This document shows, one piece after another, positions 43,040 to 53,259 of a stretch of 64,000 bases of DNA. The notes under the pieces are model-generated. The model saw only the letters and a program-made list of their open reading frames with translations, was not told where the DNA came from and did no database searches. The DNA comes from Taudactylus pleione (taxonomy: Eukaryota > Chordata > Amphibia > Anura > Myobatrachidae): positions 6,075,501-6,139,500 of the forward strand of contig JAUIMM010000124.1 in the NCBI GenBank assembly GCA_031769625.1, read 5' to 3'. Position 1 is the first letter of the stretch. Every line of letters starts with the position of its first letter. Position numbers and translations under genes: made by a program.

Positions 43040-46000
43040 CTATAAATCCTCCAAACTCCCCACAATTCTTTGGAGGCAGCAGTAGGCCTGCATTAAATAG
43101 CAATTTGTGTCTCGTAGCTCCTCCCTTATTTGCCTCAGGATGTGGGTTATATCTGTGGACAGAAATTTTTTTTTTGGATTAAATACTTCATTAAAATTAC
43201 AAACATTTGAACATTACACATTATTCAATGTACCAAAAAGTGGTTAAACACAATGATGTTATGGTGTGTTTGAAAGTATCAGCAACACAACATTAATAGG
43301 TTTATACTTTTATGTTGTAAAAATAATTGAAACCCTAACTATGTGGCATAAGCCAAAAACCACTATGATGATGTTAAAAATAATGGGAGGTGTATTCTTA
43401 AGTCATGATGGCCATATCCTTAAAACACAATGCACGTATTCACTTCTAGAATGTTCTTGATAATCCTAAAATACAATGGGCCAAATGTAATAGGTAGTCA
43501 GTTTTAGTAACAGCACAAACTCGCACTTTCTCGCACTTTTAAAAAGTGCGAGTTTGTACTGAAACTCGCAAATTCAATAGCCTGCGAACTTTTCAGCTCG
43601 AGGCTACTGCATTTGCGAGTGCAGGTGAGTTTGGGACTATGTAAACTGACACCTTTTAATGCGAGTAGCATTAAAAGGTGCGAGTTTTAGAGAAGCCATC
43701 ACAGATCAGTGAGATCCATGATGGCTTCTGTGTGTGTTAAAAAAAAAAAATGTGCACCCCTCCCCAAAAGCATAACCAGCCCCGGGCTTTATAAAGCCTG
43801 TTCTGGTTCTAAAAATACAGGGGCCAAAATGCGTAGGAGGCCCCTGTATATTAAGAACCAGCACAGGGCTTTGTTGAGCTGGTCCTGGTTCTGGAAAATC
43901 AGGGGACAAAACGAGTAGGGGTCCCCTGAAAATTCCAGAACCAGCTCCGAACTCTTTCTAGCAGGGGGATAATGCCACAGCCAGGGAAAACCTTTCACCG
44001 GTTTCCCCGGCCAAAGCATTATCCCTGACTGCTAGTCAGTCCAGGCCGGGGATCGCTGGGGAGTTGGGTACCCCCCAATAAAGGGGTACCCCTCTCCAGG
44101 GCACCCCAGGCCTAGACCGATAGCCCGGGGCTATCCCCGGCACCCTAGGGCGGTGGGTGCCGGGTTGATAGTGTAAAGTGAAAGTGTAAAATTAAATTTA
44201 CCATATTGTCTTTATTTGTAGAACCACAAGTACCAGAAAGCCTCCCCTGCATGCTGGTATTTGGAGAACCATAAATACCAGCATGCGGGGCATTACGGGC
44301 CCGCTGGCACTTGTAGTTCCACAACTAAAGAAATACATAAATAAACAAACTTACACCGTGAAAGTATAATTTTAGTAAAACATACATTCACACTCACACT
44401 CACACATACTCACCTATTATCCGAAGTAATCCATAGGGCTGTACCTGAAAAAAAAATCCATACTCACCTCTCCTATGCGTAGATCACGTCCTCTTCTCCA
44501 AGTAGGCAATCCAGGGGTTAAAATAAAAAAACGAAAAAAAAACCGAACCATACGGACTGAGCAAAGGTATACCTTTGCTCCGCGTAAATGACCGGGGCAC
44601 ACGTGTGCCCCGTCAGTGCAGGGGCCGCCAGCCAATCAGGGAGCATCTCTGTCGGAGCAGCTCCCTGATTAGCTGAATGCGGCCAGCCTCTGTCTCCCAT
44701 AGACGTCTATGGTGAGAAATCCCCATAGCCGTCTATGGTGGGAGCCGCTACATAGTAACCGCAAGATTAATTGATGTTAATCTTGTGGTTACATCAATGA
44801 TACAATGTTGCGACATTGTATCATTGATGTAACCACAAGATTAACATCAATTAATCTTGCGGTTACTATGTAGCGGCTCCCACCATAGACGGCTATGGGG
44901 ATTTCTAACCGCAAGATTAATTGATGTTAATCTTGTGGTTACATCAATGATACAATGTCGCGACATTGTATCATTGATGTAACCACAACATTAACATCAA
45001 TTAATCTTGCGGTTACTATGTAGCGGCTCCCACCATAGACGGCTATGGGGATTTCTCACCATAGACGTCTATGGGAGACAGAGGCTGGCCGCATTCAGCT
45101 AATCAGGGAGCTGCTCCGACGGAGATGCTACCTGATTGGCTGGCGGCCCCTGCTCTGACGGGGCACATGTGTGCCCCGGTCATTTACGTGGAGCAAAGGT
45201 ATGTGTACACACATACCTTTGCTCGGTCCGCATGGATCGGGTTTTTAGCGTTTTTTTATTCTAACCCCTGGATTGCCTACTTGGAGAAGAGGACGTGATC
45301 TACGCATAGGAGAGGTGAGTATGGATTTTTTTTTCAGGTACACCCCTATGGATTACTTTGGATAATAGGTGAGTATGTGTGAGTGTGCATGTATGTTTTA
45401 TTAAAATTATACTTTCACGGTGTAAGTTTGTTTATTTACATATTTCTTTAGTTGTGGAACTACAAGTGCCAGCGGGCCCATAATGCCCCGCATGCTGGTA
45501 TTTGTGGTTCTCCAAATACCAGCATGCAGGGGAGGCTTGCTGGTACTTGTGGTTCTACAAACAAAGACAATATGGTAAATTTAATTTTACACTTTACACT
45601 TTACACTATCAACCCGGCACCCACTGCCCTAGGGTGCCGGGGATAGCCCCGGGCTATCAGTCTAGGCCTGGGGTGCCCTGGAGAGGGGTACCCCTTTATT
45701 GGGGGGGTACCCAACTCCCCAGGGATCCCCGGCCTGGACTGACTAGCAGTCAGGGATAATGCTTTGGCCGGGGAAACCTGTGAAAGGTTTTCCCTGGCTG
45801 TGGGCATTATCCCCCTGCTAGAAAGAGTTCGGTGCTGGTTCTGGAATTTTCAGGGGACCCCTACTCGTTTTGTCCCCTGATTTTCCAGAACCAGGACCAG
45901 CTCAACAAAGCCCTGTGCTGGTTCTTAATATACAGGGGCCCCCTACGCATTTTGGCCCCTGTATTTTTAGAACCAGAACAGGCTTTATAAAGCCCGGGGC

Positions 46001-47611
46001 TGGTTATTCTTTTGGGGAGGGGGTGCACGTCATTTTTTTTTATTTTATAACATTTAACATAAGTACACACAGAAACATGTACATATCTCATGGATATGTG
46101 CATGTTTCTGTGTTAATCTGACCTGCTCAGGATGTACTCGCTAGCCTGAAGCAGGTCTATTATTTGGGCACTTTTGGTAATCTTTTTTTTGCGAGTCTGA
46201 AACAGACACTCTATTAGATTGGGCGAGTTGATTGTTTTCAATGTGAAAACATCTGGATGCGAGTTTGAGAATGGAGAGTTTTAGTAACTCTGAAAACTGC
46301 GAGTTTTAGTGAACAGACACCCTATTACATTGGAGAATTGTGAAAAATTGCGAGTTTAGCACCAAACTCGCAATTTACCAAAACAGACACCCTATTACAT
46401 TTGGCCCAATGTGTTTGTTTGCTATGGCAAACATCACTTTTCCTAATGAAGTTACATCTTAGTACATTTTAAACACAGTGTACACAACATCAACAAGGGT
46501 AGTCTGGTTCCTAGCACCTTGCCAAGTTGTGTGACATGTTTTTTTACATTGTAAAATACTAATCCTAATGTAATCATTATTTCCTAAAAATACAAAACAT
46601 TTTTTAAAGGCCAAAAAATATATATTTTTGTGGCCCACAATAAAAAAAAGGCCCAGGCACAAAACCTTAGGTCGCAATTGTGAAAAACAGCATTACTGCG
46701 CAATGTTTTTGACACCCATATTGAAATTACACAAAAAAAAACAACGGTAATAAATTTGTACAAATACATGGATAACAACAACACCCAAAAAACACAAAAA
46801 ATAAATAAATAAATAAACACATACCCTCAGAGTGGTCGGGCACAACCACAGATGTCGCCGGAGATGCTTCCGGAGAAGGGGAATACTCTGGAGTTGGGGG
46901 AATAGTGGAAGGGGAAATAGAGCAGGAAAGATCCAAGGGAGGGGATATTTGGGAAATTTGGGATGAGTGGGCAGGGGAGGGAGGAATACTCGGGGAGGAT
47001 TGGAAGAGGGAGGGAGGGTTACTGGGGGAGTATGGTGGTGGGGAGGGAGGGCTGGGTTGAGGAGATGGTGAAGGTGAGGGCTGCAGGTTGGCACCTGCAT
47101 TTCTTCGCATTCTGCGTGCCCTTCTCTGTCTCCGCTGTGCTTCTAAAATGTAAACATAAAAAACAAAAATAGATTAGTTTTGAATTTCGGCTACACAATA
47201 CAAGTACACTTTACACATTCAGGACAATAGGGACAACATATAGGATGGGTTTTATAACATTGACTAAAATAATTGGCAAAGGAACATACATTTTTAACAG
47301 TCCACTAATTATTACTTTTAAACAAACGCATACTTACGTCTGCGTATTTGCGCCCGCAAATTCATCAGGAGTACAGGCGACCGGCGGCGCAGGTCAGACC
47401 AGCGCCTCTCTAATTGCGCAATATTGCGCCTGTATCCCGCACATCTCAGGGCTCGCCTCACCTCCGCATAGGCCGCCCACTTCATGCGGTTGGAAATGGG
47501 TGGCACAGTGTTCGTAATCCGCCTGTCCAGGATATTCACCAGGACCAGCAATTCTCTCCTGGTAAAGGCCGCAGCTCTCATGATGGCAATGGCCGAATTT
47601 TCAGAAAACAT
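43040..47611 (-). CDS. Harbinger Myb/SANT-like protein gene 2, intact over three exons
   Basis: Exons 47611-47338, 47142-46825 and 43152-43040 (minus) add up to 705 nt, an open frame of 234 codons plus stop. Donors are GTAAGT and GTATGT; acceptors end TTTTAG and CCACAG; both introns are phase 1. The start Met is followed by a Myb/SANT-like domain (AAAFTRRELLVLVNIL, then MKWAAYAEVRRAL and AQLERRWSDLRRR). Next comes an Arg-rich patch that may be a nuclear signal, then a long Pro/Ser-rich linker, and the last exon supplies a helical tail (ITHILRQIREELRD). The second intron is 3.7 kb because a 2.93-kb fold-back element sits in it. I infer a DNA-binding helper of the Harbinger transposase. It differs clearly from Myb-like gene 1. 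Confidence 0.8.
43478..46407. mobile_element. 2.93-kb fold-back (palindromic) element
   Basis: Ends GGGCCAAATGTAATAGG and CCTATTACATTTGGCCC, with AAT on both sides (43475-43477, 46408-46410). The two arms mirror each other almost throughout, e.g. 43871 onward pairs with 45908 backward. Near the middle are two further palindromes: 44748-44873 (126 bp) and 44907-45014 (108 bp), centred on 'AATGTTGCGACATT' and 'AATGTCGCGACATT'. No transposase frame. It resides in an intron of Myb-like gene 2. Confidence 0.93.
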
Positions 47612-48230
47612 GAAATATACATGGGGTACAAAAAAGATGATTGGCTAAAATATTTACAGTTTCCAAAAAAAAACACTATTGGCCAATCCTTTAATCATGT
47701 GGCCCGAAAAATAAGGTCACATTTCATTGGCTACAACACGCAGTGTGCAATTGCAAACATAAGAGTGCAAATGATCCTAACGCAAAATGCACATGTATTT
47801 TTAAAGATAACACACTTATCAACAGTACATTCACAGATAATAAATCTTACTTTGTTTTTTAATTTGTGTGAAAAAAAAAAGATCAGAGAAAACAACCACG
47901 AAATGAACAATAAAGTTTATTGACACATGATAAAAAAACTTGTTTTAAAGAACAGCAAGAGTTAAACACTATTAATTAGATAATTGACAACAAGCTCATA
48001 ACAAGCTGATCGATAGTCCATGAAAACATGACATGTGACCATCAAAACAACACATACGGCCGCAAACATCAGAACATAATTAGCATACAACGAATGACAG
48101 CGCCTGACTACGATTGTTTCGTTCGTTCGATCAGATCAGTCGGTAGCTAGAGGAGGTGCAGTGCTAACGAATGGGCATCACTTTGTTTACGATCGACCTG
48201 CTGTACAATCGGAATTTGCGGTCGTTGGCC
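47612..48230. other. Upstream region of Myb-like gene 2 and Harbinger right subterminal part
   Basis: AT-rich. It should contain the promoter of the minus-strand gene, but no clear TATA box was assigned. 'GTTTCGTTCGTTCGATCAGATCAG' direct and inverted bits lie near 48116-48142. Confidence 0.4.
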
Positions 48231-48292
48231 GTACGACTGTGCGGCCACAACGACCGACTCTGAATGAGGTCCAGAGTTTCTCTTTGGACAGA

Positions 48293-48843
48293 GGGGGTCA
48301 TTCAGACCCGGTCGTTAGCGCCGATGCGCTCAGACCGGGTCGATGGCCCCCCACAGAGCATGCGCACGATGGCGCTAGCGCCGTCGTGCGCATGCGTGAG
48401 ATCTGCTACGACCGACAGCACCGGTCGTAGCGGGTCTCGATCCAAAGGGGGTGAGCTGTCGTTCTCGATTGACCGCTCGCCCCATTTGGAAGGCGGGCCG
48501 GGGGGGTGGCAGCCCAAATGGGGGCGTTCCCATGGGAACGCCTACTGTTTGGGGGCGGCCCCACTGACATCACTAGTGATGTCAGTGGAGAGCTTCCGGC
48601 TCAGACAGAGCCGAAAGCTCTCCAGGGCTTACGACAAGGGAGATCCTACCCTAGGGTCTCGTTGTAAGCCCCGATGGTCGCGATGGTCTTGACCATCGCG
48701 ACCATTACCTTAGGCGGTCGTAAGGCTGTGGGTGTTAACCCACAGCCTTACCACCGCAAAGGAGGACATCTTGAAAATTCAAGAGGTCCTCCCCTCATTC
48801 AGACCGACCGCACGCTGTGTGCGACCGGCTCTGAATGAGGTCC
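48293..48843 (+). mobile_element. Serial-hairpin MITE, copy 4
   Basis: 551 bp from GGGGGTCATTCAGACCCGG to CTCTGAATGAGGTCC, AGA on both sides (48290-48292, 48844-48846). Eleven successive hairpins can be traced, e.g. 'GCATGCGCACGATGGCGC'/'GCGCCGTCGTGCGCATGC', 'CCACTGACATCACTAGTG' and onward, and 'TAAGGCTGTGGGTGTTAACC'. It is only 17 bp beyond the Harbinger element's right duplication. Confidence 0.92.
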
Positions 48844-48849
48844 AGAGTC

Positions 48850-49690
48850 TCTAAAAATAAATTTTTCAGAAAAAATTGTCCTAGCTCTCGGTGCCCCAGT
48901 GGTAGATCTCTGTGCCTCTCCTCTAAATGCCCAGACTCCGCTATATGTTTTCAAAGTGTGGATAATGGGTGCTTGGAAAACAGTTGTGCTATCTTTCCCA
49001 TGGACGAACATTCCATTTCTTTACGCATTTCCCCCAGCAGCTCTTCTGTTAGGAGCAGTGGTTGCTCCAGAGGTGGGGCTGCAGCGCAGTCTAAAATTCA
49101 AATAGGGGAGCCACACCAACTGCCCTTTCAAAAGCTACGAAACATCTCTGGCTGGAACTAACTGGTGTGGCTCCTCTATTTGAATTTTGGACTGCGCTGC
49201 AGCCCCACCTCTGGAGCCGCCACTGGTTAGGAGTATTGCACAAAATCAGAATAGATCAGGTTCCTCAAATGAATTTGGTTTGGCCTTTTGTTTCCCCTTA
49301 TTGCACACCTCAGAAAAGGTCCCAAAGCTCTGCTGGGGATGGGCCTGGGTATCCCAAAATTGCTTTCTTGTCACCCCAGACGTGCTACAGAGCTCCTTGT
49401 GGAAGGAAGTATTGCTAATCTGGTAACAGGCTTACCCATAGCTACATCCGCAACAGTTCTCATTAACACTTCGTTGAGACCAAGGACGAAGGCTAGATAC
49501 TCTGCAGGGATTAAGGAGTTTATTTCTTGGTATACTCCAATCTATGGTTCTAACAGTGCCTCTATTCTCCAACTACACCTAGATTTTTTGGCTTCAGCCA
49601 CCATCAGATCACATGGATCAGCACAAAATCTTTTGATTCCAGGCTCCACATATGTTAATCTCAGTGCTGAAAGTGGTCCTAGAGAAGTGG
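48850..49690 (+). pseudogene. DIRS-like element fragment: end of RT/RH ORF and tyrosine recombinase start
   Basis: 48930-49050 and 49234-49420 read as one coding stretch broken by a MITE: SFPWTNIPFLYAFPPAALL before it and LHKIRIDQVPQ after it, the kind of segment that follows RNase H in DIRS ORFs. 49430-49680 resembles the N-terminal domain of a DIRS tyrosine recombinase (SLRPRTKARYSAGIKEFISW, then a LDFLAS helix). No catalytic R-H-R-Y region remains. Frameshifts are present. It is separate from the copy at 26.4 kb. Confidence 0.7.
49056..49225. mobile_element. 170-bp palindromic hAT-type MITE
   Basis: Starts CAGTGGTTGCTCCAGAGG and ends CCTCTGGAGCCGCCACTG, with GTTAGGAG on both sides (49048-49055 and 49226-49233), a perfect 8-bp duplication. 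The arms pair over most of their length ('GGGGCTGCAGCGCAGTC'). Confidence 0.93.
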
Positions 49691-49844
49691 TGGAACTCAC
49701 CGCCCCCACTTGGTGCTTTTTCAATAAAGGGACAGAGCGCGCTAAAAAAGGGACATGGTCTCAAGAGAAATGGGCGTGGTCACACAATAGAATTTCCAAT
49801 TCAAATTACGCCACACAGTAGCACAATCTTAATTCACAATATAC

Positions 49845-50870
49845 CACATAGTAGTGTCCCTTATTCATGTATGGCATACATTTGTGCCCCTTTTACACAA
49901 TGCCCACATTTGTGCCCCTTGTACACAATGCCCACAGTAGTGCCTCTTATACAATGCCCACAGCAGTAGTGCCCCTTACACATAATGCCCACTGTAGTGT
50001 TGCCCCTTATGCAATGCTCACTTTAGTGCTGCCCCTTATGCAGTGCCCCCAGTAGTGGTAGTGCCACTTATGCAGTGCCCACAGTGGTATTGCCCCTTAT
50101 GCAGAGCCCTCAGTAGTGGTAGTGTCCCTTATGCAGTGTCCCCACTAGTGGTAGTTCCCCTTATCCAGTGCCCCCAGTAGTGGTAGTGTCCCATATGCAG
50201 TGCCTACAGTGGTAGTGCCGCTTATGAAGAGCCCACGGTAGTGGTAGTGCCCCTTATACAATGCCCCCATTAGTAATACCACTGTAATAATGCCCCCATT
50301 TAGTAGTGCCCCTTATGCAGTGCCCTCAGCAGTGGTGCCCCTTATGCAGTGCACCTAGTAGTGGTAGTGCCCCTGCAGTGCCCACAGTGATAGTGCCCCT
50401 TATGCAGAGCCCACAGTAGTGGTAGTGTCCCTTATGCAGTGCTCCCAGTAGTGGTAGTTCCCCTTATGCAGTGCCCCCAGTAGTGGTAGTGCCCCGTATG
50501 CAGTGCCCACAGTGGTAGTGCCGCATATGAAGAGCCCACGGTAGTGGTAGTGCCCCTTATACAATGCCCCCATTAGTAATACCACTGTAATAATGCCCCC
50601 ATTAGTAGTGCCCCTTTTTCAGTGCCCTCAGCAGTGGTGCTCCTTATGCAGTGCCCCTAGTAGTGGTAGTGCCCCTGCAGTGCCCGCAGTGATAGTGCCC
50701 CTTATGCAGAGCCCACAGTAGTGGTAGTGCCCCTTATGCAGTGCCCCCAATGCAATGCCCCATTAGTAATCCTCCTGTAATAGTGCCCCCAATAGTAGTG
50801 CCCCTAGTAGAAATACCCCCTGTAGTAGTGCCCCCAATAGTAATGCCCCCAATAGTAGTATTGAATTAAT
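49845..50870 (+). repeat. Minisatellite of 'GTGCCCCTTATGCAGTGCCC' units
   Basis: Irregular ~20- and ~36-bp units ('AGTAGTGGTAGTGCCCCTTA') over 1 kb. A larger duplication is visible: 50210-50420 resembles 50515-50720. Confidence 0.9.
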
Positions 50871-51680
50871 AAGAAATACGGATAAAGGACTGCTATTCTG
50901 TCCACCAAAGGAAAAAATGTAATCCCAAACAAAGTGCTTTGTGTAGGAATCAGAGACTTTATACAGTTACCGGTGGCATTTGGTTCATAGGGTGAGCAAG
51001 TAATAAAAAAGTCCAGCAGGGTTACTAATATCTTGCAGCCCGTGCAAGCTGTGGTCTAGTCCCCTTAGTAAAGTTTCCCAAAAATGGCATGTCCTTTTGA
51101 TCCTCTGGTTTTTGGTGTCATGTGCATCTCTTCCTTATAAGAGTTGCTGGACAATAAGCACTCCAACAGCAACGGAAAGGGAGAGAAATCTTTTGGTGGT
51201 AGGCCTGACGCGTTTCCCTGTCACAGACAGCTTTCTCGAACTGCCTTTATTTACCTTCAGCTATGTTCAGCACACCCCCGGCCAGCTCTACCTTCCCCCC
51301 AGTAAGCTTTCTTCTCTCCAAGCTCTATGTTCTGCGCTCCCCCGGCGTGTGCAGAAGCATTAAAAAGGCAGAGGTCATTTTAATGCAAACAATCTCCTTG
51401 TCAGGACAGCCCTTTTATATATGGGCTGTCTAGACAGAGGTTTTCATATAAATATATCTGTTAAAAGCAGCGAGATATATCACAAACAATAAATCATTTT
51501 TACTAAATAGACTCCTTAAAACTAGTCAGGCATGCTAAGATATTTATTCTATTCATGTGTCTCAACTATTGGCTGTTATTTTATAAACTATGGATCTTAA
51601 CAAAAAAACTGATCTTACCCAAAATTTGACCAAGTGTAGAGTTTATCAGGACAGAGCCCATTAGAGCGTCCAAGACACAT
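50871..51680. other. Unassigned, possible Penelope-type leader on the minus strand
   Basis: The minus strand shows 'GGGAAACGCGTCAGGCC' at about 51203-51219 within 'GACAGGGAAACGCGTC'. No coding sequence. AT-rich after 51420. Confidence 0.3.
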
Positions 51681-51689
51681 AGGGGTCTA

Positions 51690-52045
51690 CATGCTAAGCT
51701 TGGGGGGAAATAAAGTGGATGGAGAAAAAGTACCAACCAATAAGCTTCTGTCACTTTCAGGCTGCGGTATAGGCGTAACTACCATAGGGTGTTTTATATA
51801 CATTTTTCACCATTGGGTGGTAAATAGGAGTCCTTAAAAAGTTTTGCTATGGGGCCTGCAAATACGTAGTTATGCCCCTTGGCTGAGGGGTCTACTGTAT
51901 GTACTAAGCTTTGGAGAGAGATAAAGTGGACGAAGATACAGTAGCAACCAATCAGCTCCTGTCACTTTACAGGCTGTGTTTGAAAAATTACAGGAGCTGC
52001 TTGGTTGGTACTTTATCTCTCTCAATGGCTTAGTACATAGTCCTG
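51690..52045. mobile_element. Palindromic MITE family member(s), one disrupted
   Basis: 51905-52035 has 'ACTAAGCTTTGGAGAGAGATAAAGT' at the left and the complementary 'TACTTTATCTCTCTCAATGGCTTAGTA' at the right, with 'CCAATCAGCTCCTGTCA' in the stem. 51690-51770 is the first arm of a second copy, cut by a hAT-like piece ('GGCGTAACTACCATAGG' ... 'TAGTTATGCCCC') at about 51772-51882. Confidence 0.7.
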
Positions 52046-52172
52046 CTACAATTTTTGTACTAAAAACAGAGACATGTATGAGGGTTTAAAATATTTTTAT
52101 TAGGAAATCTGAAATATGTAGCATATGTTCAGGTAAATATATTGAATTGCTGTGTTAGTTATGACCATAATA

Positions 52173-53251
52173 TCACGAGTCCTAAAGATTGTGCTAAGGT
52201 GATGGTTGGGGTACCCCTTGCAGAAAGGTGCAGCCAACTGGGCCGAGTAGCAGCCTTGAGGGCTGGTAGAAGATGCAGCCACTGGGCTGTGTAGCAGCCT
52301 TGAGGGCCGATGGAGGATACAGCTACTGGGTTGTGTAGCAGCCTTGTGAGCTGGTAGCGGATACAGCCACTGGGCTGTGCGGCAGCCTTGAGGGCTGAAA
52401 GAGGATGCAGCCAATTGGCTGTGTGGCAGCCTTGAGGGCTGGAAGTGGTTACAGTCTTGGAGCAATAGGCTGGTGAAAGATGCAGCCACTGGGCTGTGTA
52501 GCAGCCTTGAGGGCTGTTAGAGGATGAAGCCATTGGGCTGTGTAGCAGCCTTGAGGGCTGTTAGAGGATGCAGCCAACGGGCTGTGTGGCAGCCTTGGGG
52601 GCTGGAGGTGAACACAGTCTCTGGGCAGTATAGTAGATGACGTAGAAGTGTGACTTGTGCCGCTGAGATAATATAAGTGACTGTTGACGCTGTGGTTTGA
52701 CTTGTGCCACTGAGATGACACAAGTGGCAGTGTAGTTGGTGGTGTACACTGGAGATGATGGGTAAAGGCCTGTGCCGCCAGCATGACACAAGCGGCAGGA
52801 GACCCTAGGATGAGGCCTGTGCCACCGAGTTGACACAAGCAGTGGATGTTGCTGGAGTGCTACTTGTGCCGCCAAGATGACACAAATGGCAGGACGCTGG
52901 AGGGTGACTAGTGCTGCCAGTATGACACAAGCGGTAGATGTTGCTGGAGTGCGACCTGTGCTGCCGAGATAACACAAGCGGCAGGACACTGGAGACAGAC
53001 AGGCTGAGGTTCTGGACACTTGACCAACATGATGCAGACACCTGAACCGGAAACACTTGGAACGCTATCACGGGCACCTGGGCACTGCTCCAGCAGGACA
53101 GAAAAAGGAGGAAATGCCAATCCCTCTCCAGTAGGAATGACGTACTGCCTAAAGGGAGGACTTCATGAGCTGTCAGCATGGCGTCTCTGTCTCCCAGCAA
53201 CCGGCCTGATAGAACCACCATCCAATGGAAAGCGGCTGTGGCTTGTGACAG
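52173..53251 (-). repeat. Gypsy-type LTR (minus) containing two VNTRs
   Basis: On the minus strand it starts TGTCACAAGCCAC, preceded by GGGATAC, and ends near GGACTCGTGATA, a decayed form of GGACTTGTGACA seen at 54978. 52226-52620 is a ~43-bp repeat ('GGGCTGTGTAGCAGCCTTGA'). 52630-53000 holds ~55-bp units with 'CTTGTGCCGCC...GACACAAG' hairpins. Frames through it are not genes. Confidence 0.6.
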
Positions 53252-53259
53252 TATCCCAT

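Larger units (their letters stand above)
36763..48272. mobile_element. PIF/Harbinger DNA transposon, 11.5 kb, three genes
   Basis: The ends match: GGACTTCATTCAGAGTCGG at the left, and the reverse complement of the right end GGACCTCATTCAGAGTCGG. Similarity continues for at least 43 bp with about five mismatches. AGA borders both sides (36760-36762 and 48273-48275), a 3-bp duplication. Inside are a DDE transposase gene (+, 41.3-42.4 kb), a Myb/SANT-like gene to the left (-, 38.3-39.2 kb) and a second Myb/SANT-like gene to the right (-, 43.0-47.6 kb). Later insertions are a serial-hairpin MITE (37257-37688) and a fold-back element (43478-46407). Harbinger elements normally encode one transposase and one Myb-like helper; two helpers are unusual. 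Confidence 0.82.

Noticed and set aside
46693..47100. Alternative proline-rich frame of 135 codons (-)
   Set aside because: The true frame here is the one that splices in phase with both neighbouring exons of Myb-like gene 2; this is its shadow.
49845..50870. Regular short repeats suggesting a CRISPR array
   Set aside because: No unique spacers of constant length, the organism is a vertebrate, and there are no cas genes; it is a minisatellite.
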